DNA from: CAYLHF01 sp964383365
GTDB lineage: Bacteria; Bacteroidota; Rhodothermia; Rhodothermales; UBA10348
Assembly: GCA_964383365.1 (NCBI GenBank)
Contig: CAYLHF010000015.1
Coordinates: 1-64,000, forward strand
DNA length: 64,000 bases
Reading direction: 5' to 3'
Each line of letters starts with the position of its first letter. Position 1 is the first letter of the stretch. Both the position numbers and the translations under genes were made by a program. Positions 17,605 to 24,767 of this stretch are shown here, one piece after another. The notes beneath the pieces are model-generated. The model had not been told where the DNA came from. It did no database searches and saw only the letters and a program-made list of their open reading frames with translations.

Positions 17605-18828
17605 GTGTCACATATACTGATGGTTCTGGACAAAGCGTATCCACCCGATCTTCGGGTCGAAAACGAGGCGAGTACTCTTGTTGAGGCAGGGTATGACGTA
17701 TCGTTACTGGCTATTGGTCCCGACGACCGTGCCCGGCGGACCACGGAGCGAGGTGTGCGCGTGACTCGTGACCGGATACCGGCATTTCTTCGAAATAAAA
17801 TGAGAGGGCTCTCCGGGTCGGTGCCTCTACTGGACCTGTATCTGGGCCGGAGAATCAGAGCACTTCACGCGGAGGATACTATCGACGCCATTCACGCCCA
17901 CGATCTGTATCTGTTCGGAGCCTGTATTCGGGCGGGTCGCAGGCTGGGTATTCCGGTCGTGGGCGACATGCATGAGAACTGGGTAGAAGCGCTTCGACAT
18001 TACCGGTGGAGTACCCACTTTCCCGGACGATTGGTCATTAATTTTGAACGGTGGGCGAGGCTCGAACGGACGTGGTCCCTGGGCGTGGACGGACTCGTCG
18101 TGGTCATCGAAGAGATGCAGGACCGACTGGAAAAAGCAGGAATCCGTCCGTCACGTATCGCCGTGGTTCCGAATACAGTAAAATTGGACACGTACGACGA
18201 CTGGCCGATCCAACGCGATATCGTTACGGCGCACAAGAACGATTTTACCATCGTGTATACGGGAGGTATGGATCAACATCGGGGTCTGACGACCGCCATT
18301 GATGCCATGCCCGCCGTTCGGGAAGCGATTCCCAATGCACGTCTACTGCTCGTTGGTGACGGCTCTCTTCGGTCCGAACTCATGAACCGGGCGGCATCCG
18401 TGGAGCGGATCACGTCGTCGGGGGAGGGCGCTTCGAAAAAGCCATGTATTGAATTTACCGGCTGGCAACCCCAGGAATTGGTAGCGAGTTATATCGCGGC
18501 AGCCGATGTGGGCCTCATTCCCCACTCGAAGACAGTCCACACCGACAATACCATCCCGCACAAGTTGTTTCATTACATGTATGCAGGTAAACCGGTCGTG
18601 GCGACCAACTGTGCGCCGATCGAACGGATCGTGGAGGACGAAGGGGCGGGGCTGATCTTCCGGTCAGATGATGCATCCGAACTTTCAGATGCGCTCATCC
18701 GACTGGGACAGGATGCGAACGAAAGACGCGGAATGGGTGAAAGAGGATTTAGCGCCGTTTCGAGCCGACTGAACTGGGATCATACGGCCCAGCGATTGGT
18801 CGATCTTTATCGGGACATCATTTCGTAA
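17605..18828 (+). CDS. Glycosyltransferase family 4 protein
   Basis: 407 aa from GTG 17605, which lies one base after the wecB stop and has agagg about 10 bases upstream; the frame extends to 17422 only inside wecB. The N-terminal half starts SHILMVLDKAYPPDLRVENEA; DLYLFGACI and DMHENW follow. The donor half has FTIVYTGGMDQHRGL, LLLVGDGSLRSEL, IEFTGWQP and the EX7E-like IPHKLFHYMYAGKPVVATNCAPIE split over the acidic site. It belongs to the same surface-glycan operon. Its 3' end overlaps the convergent second epimerase gene by 22 bases. Confidence 0.9.
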   Translation: MSHILMVLDKAYPPDLRVENEASTLVEAGYDVSLLAIGPDDRARRTTERGVRVTRDRIPAFLRNKMRGLSGSVPLLDLYLGRRIRALHAEDTIDAIHAHDLYLFGACIRAGRRLGIPVVGDMHENWVEALRHYRWSTHFPGRLVINFERWARLERTWSLGVDGLVVVIEEMQDRLEKAGIRPSRIAVVPNTVKLDTYDDWPIQRDIVTAHKNDFTIVYTGGMDQHRGLTTAIDAMPAVREAIPNARLLLVGDGSLRSELMNRAASVERITSSGEGASKKPCIEFTGWQPQELVASYIAAADVGLIPHSKTVHTDNTIPHKLFHYMYAGKPVVATNCAPIERIVEDEGAGLIFRSDDASELSDALIRLGQDANERRGMGERGFSAVSSRLNWDHTAQRLVDLYRDIIS

Positions 18829-19907
18829 AGACTGTCTACGACTCGTCCCGCAGCCTGACCATCCCACAACTCGGGAATCGTACCGACCTTCCATCGCCCG
18901 TCGAACGCCCTCGCTGCGGCATCTGCCATGCGATTGGCATCGAGCGGGACCAACTCGTTGGTGCCTGCAGAGACGGTACAGGGTCGCTCGGTGTTGTCTC
19001 TTACGGTCGCGCAGGGGACCCCCAGTGCTGTAGTCTCTTCCTGGATGCCACCACTGTCCGTAACGACGAGACCGGCGTTCGCTATCAGACCGGTGAATTC
19101 CAGATATCCGAGTGGCTCGGCGAGATGGATCTGTTCGTTTGCGGTCAATCGGTCCAGCAAGGCGCAATCCTCAAGACGTTGCCGGGTTCGGGGATGCGCG
19201 GGAAAGAGCACGGGATGGAGCCGTGCTATTCGTTCGATACCGTCTACGAAAACGGCCAGTCGATCTGGGTGATCGACCATCTCCGGGCGATGGGCCGTGA
19301 TGAGTACGAATTCTCCTGCGATCATTTCGTAAGATGAAGCCGCACCGAGTTTTCTGGCTTTTTTTTCGAATTTTCTGAGCGAGTCAATCATCACGTTTCC
19401 GGCAAAGAAAATTTGCGTCTCTTTATGTCCTTCCGCCAGCAGGTTTGCCCGGCCCGCCTCTTCTGTTACGAATAAAAAATCCGAGATCGAATCTGTCGCT
19501 ATTCTGTTTATTTCTTCCGGCATTCTGCGATCGCCCGATCGCAGTCCGGCCTCGACGTGGGCGATGGGTATGTGGAGCTTACTGGCAGTCAGGGCGGCGG
19601 CCAGCGTAGAGTTCACGTCTCCTACAACCACCGTTACATCGGGCATCCGCTCCATCATAATCGGCTCAAGCGCTTGCATGACGCGGGCGGTCTGGACGGC
19701 ATGCGTTCCGGAGCCGGCCCCGAGATAGATGTCAGGTACCGGGAGTTCCAGTTGTTCGAAGAACACCTCGCTCATGGCCTGGTCGTAATGTTGACCGGTG
19801 TGAACCAGAACTGGCTCAAACGCCGAATGATCGGCAAGGGCCGAGACGAGAGGCCCAATTTTTACAAAATTGGGCCTGGTTCCAGCTATAAGAAGGGCTT
19901 CAAACAT
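18807..19907 (-). CDS. wecB: UDP-N-acetylglucosamine 2-epimerase (non-hydrolysing), copy 2
   Basis: 366 aa from ATG 19907, which places the family's conserved start (FEALLIAGTRPNFVKIGPL) at the N-terminus; the frame runs on to 19985 without homology. It shares VHTGQHYDQAMSEVFFE, VVGDVNSTLAA, HVEAGLRSGDRRMPEEINR and DSGGIQEE with copy 1 but differs throughout (for example NRIATDSISDF against NRIITDRLSSL). It is therefore an old paralogue and not a recent duplication. It is transcribed toward copy 1 and away from the microcompartment genes. The two may serve different glycans, or one may act on a modified UDP-sugar. Confidence 0.92.
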   Translation of the reverse strand: MFEALLIAGTRPNFVKIGPLVSALADHSAFEPVLVHTGQHYDQAMSEVFFEQLELPVPDIYLGAGSGTHAVQTARVMQALEPIMMERMPDVTVVVGDVNSTLAAALTASKLHIPIAHVEAGLRSGDRRMPEEINRIATDSISDFLFVTEEAGRANLLAEGHKETQIFFAGNVMIDSLRKFEKKARKLGAASSYEMIAGEFVLITAHRPEMVDHPDRLAVFVDGIERIARLHPVLFPAHPRTRQRLEDCALLDRLTANEQIHLAEPLGYLEFTGLIANAGLVVTDSGGIQEETTALGVPCATVRDNTERPCTVSAGTNELVPLDANRMADAAARAFDGRWKVGTIPELWDGQAAGRVVDSLYEMMSR

Positions 19908-19953
19908 TTTCGGAATCTGTCCGGCTGATAGATTTGGGTGTACACTGCAAACC

Positions 19954-19981
19954 ATAGTAGGGCAGTGGCGTCTATCTTCAA
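19954..19981 (-). promoter_or_regulatory. Possible sigma70-like promoter for the second epimerase gene
   Basis: On the minus strand ttgaag (19981-19976) and tactat (19959-19954) are separated by 16 bases, about 50 bases before the epimerase ATG. Both hexamers match the consensus at four of six positions, so this is a weak prediction. Confidence 0.3.
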
Positions 19982-20017
19982 ACACGTTCTCTACTTGATG
20001 TAAGCGCCTCCGGCAGA

Positions 20018-20046
20018 TTGACTTCGGATCGGTACCGATCTATATT
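20018..20046 (+). promoter_or_regulatory. Sigma70-like promoter of the microcompartment genes
   Basis: ttgact (20018-20023) and tatatt (20041-20046) are separated by exactly 17 bases, each matching the consensus at five of six positions. Transcription would begin near 20053, leaving a leader of about 100 bases before the first BMC gene. The spacer holds a perfect palindrome, annotated separately. Another gene in the window, the TonB receptor, has the same architecture with the same -10. Confidence 0.6.
20027..20040. promoter_or_regulatory. Perfect 14-bp palindrome in the promoter spacer, putative operator
   Basis: gatcggtaccgatc is a perfect palindrome ending directly at the -10 hexamer and filling 14 of the 17 spacer bases. 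A dimeric repressor bound here would occlude RNA polymerase, and a spacer-distorting activator is also possible. No regulator gene is adjacent. Confidence 0.5.
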
Positions 20047-20156
20047 CTTGGAAAGTAATCGGACGTGCTCCCATTACCGGTCGTGTGCTCCGGGTGAACC
20101 CGGGTTGGGTCCGATAGTCTATTACTATTCTTGTTTCGATATAACCGGTTTGCAAA

Positions 20157-20444
20157 ATGTCTGATGATTACGGAATAGCCCTCGGTATGGTGGAAACACG
20201 TGGTCTCGTCGGCGCGATCGAAGCCGCGGATGCCATGGTCAAGGCCGCACGTGTCCATCTGATAGGCAAAGAAAAAATTGGCGGTGGTTACGTTACCGTG
20301 ATGGTCAGAGGGGACGTCGGTGCAGTCAAGGCTGCAACGGATGCAGGTGCCGCTGCCGCCGAGAGAGTCGGTGAATTGGTCTCGGTCCATGTGATTCCGA
20401 GGCCGCACGGCGACGTGGAATCGGTTCTTCCGACGGGCGTTTAG
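20157..20444 (+). CDS. Bacterial microcompartment hexameric shell protein (BMC-H, EutM/PduA-like)
   Basis: 95 aa, a single BMC domain over nearly its whole length. The signature is nearly canonical: ALGMVETRGLVGAIEAADAM, then the edge-contact and pore segment EKIGGGYVTVMVRGDVGAV, and the C-terminal VSVHVIPRPHGDVESVLP. Such proteins form hexagonal tiles of the shell around encapsulated enzymes; the pore loop GGG admits small polar metabolites. No enzyme, no pentamer (EutN/CcmL type) and no encapsulation partner is visible within 20 kb on either side. It forms a two-gene unit with the next BMC gene, 79 bases downstream. Confidence 0.95.
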   Translation: MSDDYGIALGMVETRGLVGAIEAADAMVKAARVHLIGKEKIGGGYVTVMVRGDVGAVKAATDAGAAAAERVGELVSVHVIPRPHGDVESVLPTGV

Positions 20445-20483
20445 CGTCGAACCGATTTTCCATTGAAAACACCCTTCGACGCT
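20443..20483 (+). promoter_or_regulatory. Interrupted hairpin between the two BMC genes
   Basis: Arms 20443-20451 and 20475-20483 are perfectly complementary over 9 bp. Inside them ttttc (20456-20460) and gaaaa (20465-20469) pair around a catt loop. The structure begins at the stop codon of the first BMC gene. It could stabilise the upstream message or attenuate the downstream gene, setting the ratio of the two shell proteins; no T-run follows. Confidence 0.45.
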
Positions 20484-20523
20484 GAGCGGATCAAATAGGG
20501 TAGAACATTCGCTGGACCTGTTC

Positions 20524-20964
20524 ATGAAAACGACTGCAACGGAAGCTCTTGGGTTTGTTGAGACGCGTGGCTTGGTCGCCGCTATTGAGGCTGCCGATGC
20601 GATGCTCAAGGCGGCTCGCGTCCGGTTGGTTGGAATCGAGCAAACGGTCGCTGCGCTGATGACCGTTCAGGTCGCGGGCGAAACGGCTGCCGTTCAGTCT
20701 GCGGTAGATGCCGGCCGCTCGGCCGCCGAGCGTATCGGTGAGGTCGTTTCCTCGCACGTGATTGCCCGCCCTGATGGTGCCGTCATGAGTATGCAGAGCC
20801 AGGCTTCCGCTCCCGAAGTAAAGACGACTTCCCGGCCCGAAATTGAGCATATGACGGTTCGAGAATTGAGAGCTATTGCGCGTGAGACCACGGGAATCGC
20901 CATCCAGGGGCGCGAAATTGCCCGGGCGAACAAAGCTCAACTGCTTGCAGCCCTACGTGGATAA
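20524..20964 (+). CDS. BMC-domain shell protein with Rho-N/SAP-like C-terminal extension
   Basis: 146 aa. Residues about 7-92 are a BMC domain (ALGFVETRGLVAAIEAADAM, VSSHVIARPDGAV). The pore segment, KIGGG in the first protein, reads EQTVAALMTV, without the usual lysine and glycines, so the pore is probably closed or hydrophobic. A linker of about 15 residues leads to a compact helical module (MTVRELRAIARETTGIAI, then ANKAQLLAALRG). Its pattern resembles Rho-N or SAP-type helix-extended-helix domains that often bind nucleic acid. EutK of the ethanolamine compartment has a different nucleic-acid-binding-like tail, a partial precedent. The extension's identity is inferred from pattern only. Confidence 0.88.
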   Translation: MKTTATEALGFVETRGLVAAIEAADAMLKAARVRLVGIEQTVAALMTVQVAGETAAVQSAVDAGRSAAERIGEVVSSHVIARPDGAVMSMQSQASAPEVKTTSRPEIEHMTVRELRAIARETTGIAIQGREIARANKAQLLAALRG

Positions 20965-21013
20965 ATCGGTTCATGCTTTGTGATCGTTCCTCAGTAAAGG
21001 ACCGAGAGAAATA

Positions 21014-22018
21014 ATGGGAGATAATCGGCCACAGAAGTACAAGTCTCTCCCTACACTGCTGCGCAAACTCTTTCCGGAGCCGCTGGATGCACGGTCGCTC
21101 CGGGACAACGCACCGAGACATAAAGGTCTGGTCATCACACTCTGTGTTTTGGCTGCTTGCCTGCTGTGGTTTACCGTCTCCATGCGACAGACGTATACGC
21201 AATTTTTTGAATTTCCCACAGAAGTTCGAAATCTGCCTGCCCACCTGGCATTGCGTTCCCTTCCACCGGCGTCGGTTCGGATTCAGGTCGAAGGAGAGGG
21301 GATTCAGCTACTCAGACTATTCTACAACCCTCCGACCGTGCCGATCGATGCGGGGCGGGAAGAGGTGGACTTGAATATTGTCGCGCCGGAACTGACGAAG
21401 AGTGTGCGAACGGAGTCGGTTATGCCGCGGTTGATTCGGGTCGAAACCGATACCCGGGTTGAACGGCGAATTCCTATCCGGTCTCGGGTCGGGGTATTCA
21501 CGCAGGCGGGATACCACGTCGTCGGTAGCGTTCAACTTACACCGGACTCGGTTACCGTTTCTGGAGCCTCGTCTATTCTTGAGACTCTCGATTCCTGGCC
21601 GACAGACATCGTTGACATCAGACAGGCAAAAGACTCGATTGATACGGTCGTCGCCCTTACGGATACGCTCGTTGGATTGGTCGCGAAAGAACTGGCTGCA
21701 ACCACCATTCGCGCCAGCGTACTGGAATTTACCGAAGGCAACCGCTTACTGCAGGTTCGCGTGGCGGGTATCCCCCGGGGAAGGAGTGTTCGGCTGGATC
21801 CCCCGTCAGCCGTTGTGACGTATCAGGTCCCCATTCAATCGTTCGATGCCGCTTTTGAAGCAGAAGATTTTTTCGCTACGGTTCCATTCAGCGAGATTCT
21901 TCGTGACACGTCAGGGCGCGTCTATCCCAGACTCCACCTGCCCTTGAATATTACCCTGCGGGAAGTCAGGCTCTCACCGGAAGCTCTCGGCTACTATTTC
22001 GTCCTGGGTTCGGAGTAA
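21014..22018 (+). CDS. YbbR-domain (CdaR-like) membrane-anchored protein
   Basis: 334 aa. One N-terminal membrane helix (GLVITLCVLAACLLWFTVS) is followed by an extracytoplasmic region of repeated YbbR-type beta units: VQVEGEG-like and PPTVPIDAGREEVDL first, then VGSVQLTPDSVTVSGASSIL and LDSWPTDIVDI, then VRLDPPSAVVTY. The segment TPDSVTVSGASS is the most typical YbbR motif. In Gram-positives CdaR regulates the c-di-AMP cyclase CdaA. No cyclase gene is adjacent here, so a regulatory role is not shown. It begins 49 bases after the second BMC gene and could be co-transcribed with it. Confidence 0.85.
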   Translation: MGDNRPQKYKSLPTLLRKLFPEPLDARSLRDNAPRHKGLVITLCVLAACLLWFTVSMRQTYTQFFEFPTEVRNLPAHLALRSLPPASVRIQVEGEGIQLLRLFYNPPTVPIDAGREEVDLNIVAPELTKSVRTESVMPRLIRVETDTRVERRIPIRSRVGVFTQAGYHVVGSVQLTPDSVTVSGASSILETLDSWPTDIVDIRQAKDSIDTVVALTDTLVGLVAKELAATTIRASVLEFTEGNRLLQVRVAGIPRGRSVRLDPPSAVVTYQVPIQSFDAAFEAEDFFATVPFSEILRDTSGRVYPRLHLPLNITLREVRLSPEALGYYFVLGSE

Positions 22019-22049
22019 TCCGTCTGAGTACACCGTCTGGAACGGACGA

Positions 22050-22505
22050 TTAACCTGGATATGAGGGATACGGTTTCTCTGAGACATATCCCCTGAGATG
22101 CTCGAGTTCGATCGATTTTTCCTCATTTTCAGAACGAAGAACGTCTCTCAGAGAGATGACTCCGAGAATCTTGTTCGCCGAGACTACCGGAATATGACGA
22201 ACGTGATGTTCCTTCATCAGATGGTGTACATCCTGCCGATACACGTTTCGGTCCACCGTCAAGACGTCCGTGGTCATAACATCGGATATCGGAGTCGATG
22301 ACGGGTCGAGCCCGCACGCCGTAACTCTTCGCAAAAGATCCCGTTCTGTAAAAATGCCCTCCAGACAGCCTTTTTCATCCGCTATCAAAATCGATCCTAC
22401 GTTTCGTTCTGACATGGTCTTGACGGCTTCGAAAACGCTCTGGTCAGGTCGCGTAACGACGGTTTCTCCCTGCGTCCGCAAAATTGTTGTGACTGGTGTT
22501 CGCAT
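22050..22505 (-). CDS. Two-CBS-domain protein
   Basis: 151 aa from ATG 22505, chosen because MRTPVTTILR starts the first CBS repeat; the open frame continues upstream to 22607. Repeat 1 includes DQSVFEAVKTMSERNVGSILI with GIFTERDLLRRV. Repeat 2 includes VMTTDVLTVDRNVYRQDV, HHVRHIPVV and GVISLRDVLR. Stand-alone CBS pairs bind adenosine nucleotides or related ligands and modulate a partner. It converges on the YbbR gene with 31 bases between stops. No partner can be named from the context. Confidence 0.88.
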   Translation of the reverse strand: MRTPVTTILRTQGETVVTRPDQSVFEAVKTMSERNVGSILIADEKGCLEGIFTERDLLRRVTACGLDPSSTPISDVMTTDVLTVDRNVYRQDVHHLMKEHHVRHIPVVSANKILGVISLRDVLRSENEEKSIELEHLRGYVSEKPYPSYPG

Positions 22506-22681
22506 TACTGTGACTCGTCTGGTGGGTCCTTCTTCACGTGATGTTAATAATTTATAGTGTTTTACGCGGTGATGGTTCCGGGAGTGGAGGGTTTGCGCTC
22601 TGACCAACCGGCAGGACGACGGGACGGAGAGCCCGGATCGACTCGGTGTTTCATGCGTACTGCGGGCACGCTACCAGTGAT

Positions 22682-23326
22682 ATGTCCAACAGAAAAACTA
22701 CCCACGACTCCGATTCGGATTTCATCGAACTTCCGACCGGCATTTTCACGGCCGACGGAGTGTGGTTTCACACATCTGAAGAGCATCTGCGCGATTTTGC
22801 GGCTCCGGTAATCGATCGAATCGGATTGTTCCGGTTGTTCCAGGAGGCGACCGCGTGGAATCGGTCTCCGGTCACCCTGACCATCCTGGTGTTGGCAGTG
22901 CTACTGCACGTCCTGCCCGCTATTCCAGCGGTCATGGTTTCACTGGGAGTCTATTTCATCTGGAGGACCTACCATGCGCACGCAGTAATACTCTGGCTTG
23001 TCCGGGTGGCTCTCTTTCTCGGAAAGCCTTCGATTCAGGCGGTCGTGTATGTCATCTCCCTGAGTATTCTGGGCCTGGCCGGTGTCTATGTTTCGGTGGG
23101 AATTGGTCTGGTACTGTTCGTCCTTCTCCGGTGGGGAATCGTGGATATGGTCTATGTGCGTTTGGAAAAGCTAATTTCCGGTACCATTTCGTCAATTCCT
23201 CTGCCAGATCGTATACTTCGGGCTCTCCTGCTCCGATACGCTGTTTCTGGAGGAGATTCGCTGGCATCCACAGAATCGTATGAAACCAGAATCATGGAAA
23301 TCTGGGAACGAGGAAATAATCACTGA
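22682..23326 (+). CDS. Hypothetical membrane protein upstream of menF
   Basis: 214 aa from ATG 22682. A soluble N-terminal region (DFIELPTGIFTADGVWFHT) is followed by hydrophobic helices at about residues 62-100 (VTLTILVLAVLLHVLP; VMVSLGVYFIW), about 105-120 and 125-150 (VVYVISLSILGLAGVYVS), and a charged C-terminal tail. No family recognised. The 3' end overlaps the first possible menF start by 47 bases, so it is probably transcribed with the menaquinone genes; a functional link is not established. Confidence 0.75.
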   Translation: MSNRKTTHDSDSDFIELPTGIFTADGVWFHTSEEHLRDFAAPVIDRIGLFRLFQEATAWNRSPVTLTILVLAVLLHVLPAIPAVMVSLGVYFIWRTYHAHAVILWLVRVALFLGKPSIQAVVYVISLSILGLAGVYVSVGIGLVLFVLLRWGIVDMVYVRLEKLISGTISSIPLPDRILRALLLRYAVSGGDSLASTESYETRIMEIWERGNNH

Positions 23327-24767
23327 TAGACGGATTCGACTGCAGACTTATCGACCTACGTACTTGGAAGAACGTCACTCATATTCGCATCCGATTCTCG
23401 CCACCGATCACCGATGGAGAGACATGCTCTCGGATGCCGTCCGTACGGTATTTTTGCGTTCTGACGGGAAAGAGTTGCTCGTACGCGTCGGTGTTCCTGT
23501 CAAGAGCCAGGATGCCTTTACCTGGCTGGATTTACAGAGCGGTCCGGATCGCATAATCTGGGGCGGTCGTCACCGGAATAAGATTCGGGCGATGGTGGGT
23601 GCGGCCGATGTGGTTTCCGGAAGGGGGACATTCGCTTTCGACGCCGGATCGGATAGAATCTCGGGCGTTCTGAACCGGCCCGGAGACGAGATGAAATATT
23701 TCGGTGGGTTCCGGTTTGATTCATCGCGCCCAACCGACGAAGTCTGGGACGGATTCGAAGAATTTCGATTCGTACTTCCCCGATTCGAGTTGCACGTGAG
23801 TGGAGATCGGGCACAGGTTTATTGCAATCTGATATTCCCCGAAGACGAGGATTATCTGGACGATATTCTTTCCGAAATCGAGCGACTGCAACTCGCTGAT
23901 GAACCGTTCGACGGAGAACTCACCATGCCGATCGCGCGGAGAGACCTTCCCGATCGGCCGACGTGGATCGATCGGATAACCGAGGTGGTGAATCTTTTTT
24001 CCACATCTGTACTCGAAAAAATTGTTCTGGCACGAAGAGTCGACTATACCTTCTCTACAGGGATATCGGCACTATATCTCCTGAAAAGACTCGTCCGAAG
24101 TACCCCGAATTGTTTCCATTTCTACTTCGAATCGAATTCCGGGGGGAAATTTGTTGGCGCAACTCCGGAACGTCTGTTCTATCGTAATGGTCGACAGATC
24201 GAGAGCGAGGCAGTGGCCGGCACGCGGCCGCGTGGCGAGAGTGACGCAGACGATGAGGCACTTCGGACATCGCTACTCACCAGCGAAAAAGATCAGCTCG
24301 AACACGCGTTTGTGAGAGACACGATTCTCGATATTTTGCGAGCATACTGCAGTAGTGTGACGATTGACAGCGAGGCCTCGGAGATGAGATTGGCGAGGGG
24401 TCGACATCTGGTCTCACGTATTTCAGGTGTGCTGCAGGGCGACGTGGCTGACAGGAATCTGATCAGGGATCTGCACCCTACTCCTGCCGTGGGCGGACAT
24501 CCTACCGGGGATGCCGTCGAGAGAATCGGTGAGTTTGAGGGCTTCGATCGAGGCTGGTATGCAGGGCCGATCGGCTGGTTCGGAAGAGATTCGGCAGAGT
24601 TTGCGGTCGCTCTCCGGTGTGGCGTTGTCAGGGGCAACCGGTTATCCCTGTTCTCCGGAGCAGGAATTGTCGTCGGATCAGAGCCCGAGGCCGAGTGGAC
24701 AGAAATCGAGCAAAAGATTGAGGATTTTGTAAACGTACTTGGTCTTGAACTCAAACTCGCCAAATAG
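23280..24767 (+). CDS. menF: Isochorismate synthase
   Basis: 495 aa. First enzyme of the o-succinylbenzoate route to menaquinone: chorismate to isochorismate. The chorismate-binding fold is evident in EKIVLARRVDYTF, FHFYFESNSGGKFVGATPERLF, ESEAVAGTRPRG, LEHAFVRDTI, LHPTPAVGGHPT and FSGAGIVVGSEPEAEW. The last of these includes the Mg-binding Glu region. The N-terminus is uncertain: ATG 23280 overlaps the upstream gene by 47 bases, while ATG 23424 would give 447 aa. It leads the cluster menF-D-H-B-A-C-E; the menD frame begins within its last codons. Confidence 0.93.
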   Translation: MKPESWKSGNEEIITDRRIRLQTYRPTYLEERHSYSHPILATDHRWRDMLSDAVRTVFLRSDGKELLVRVGVPVKSQDAFTWLDLQSGPDRIIWGGRHRNKIRAMVGAADVVSGRGTFAFDAGSDRISGVLNRPGDEMKYFGGFRFDSSRPTDEVWDGFEEFRFVLPRFELHVSGDRAQVYCNLIFPEDEDYLDDILSEIERLQLADEPFDGELTMPIARRDLPDRPTWIDRITEVVNLFSTSVLEKIVLARRVDYTFSTGISALYLLKRLVRSTPNCFHFYFESNSGGKFVGATPERLFYRNGRQIESEAVAGTRPRGESDADDEALRTSLLTSEKDQLEHAFVRDTILDILRAYCSSVTIDSEASEMRLARGRHLVSRISGVLQGDVADRNLIRDLHPTPAVGGHPTGDAVERIGEFEGFDRGWYAGPIGWFGRDSAEFAVALRCGVVRGNRLSLFSGAGIVVGSEPEAEWTEIEQKIEDFVNVLGLELKLAK

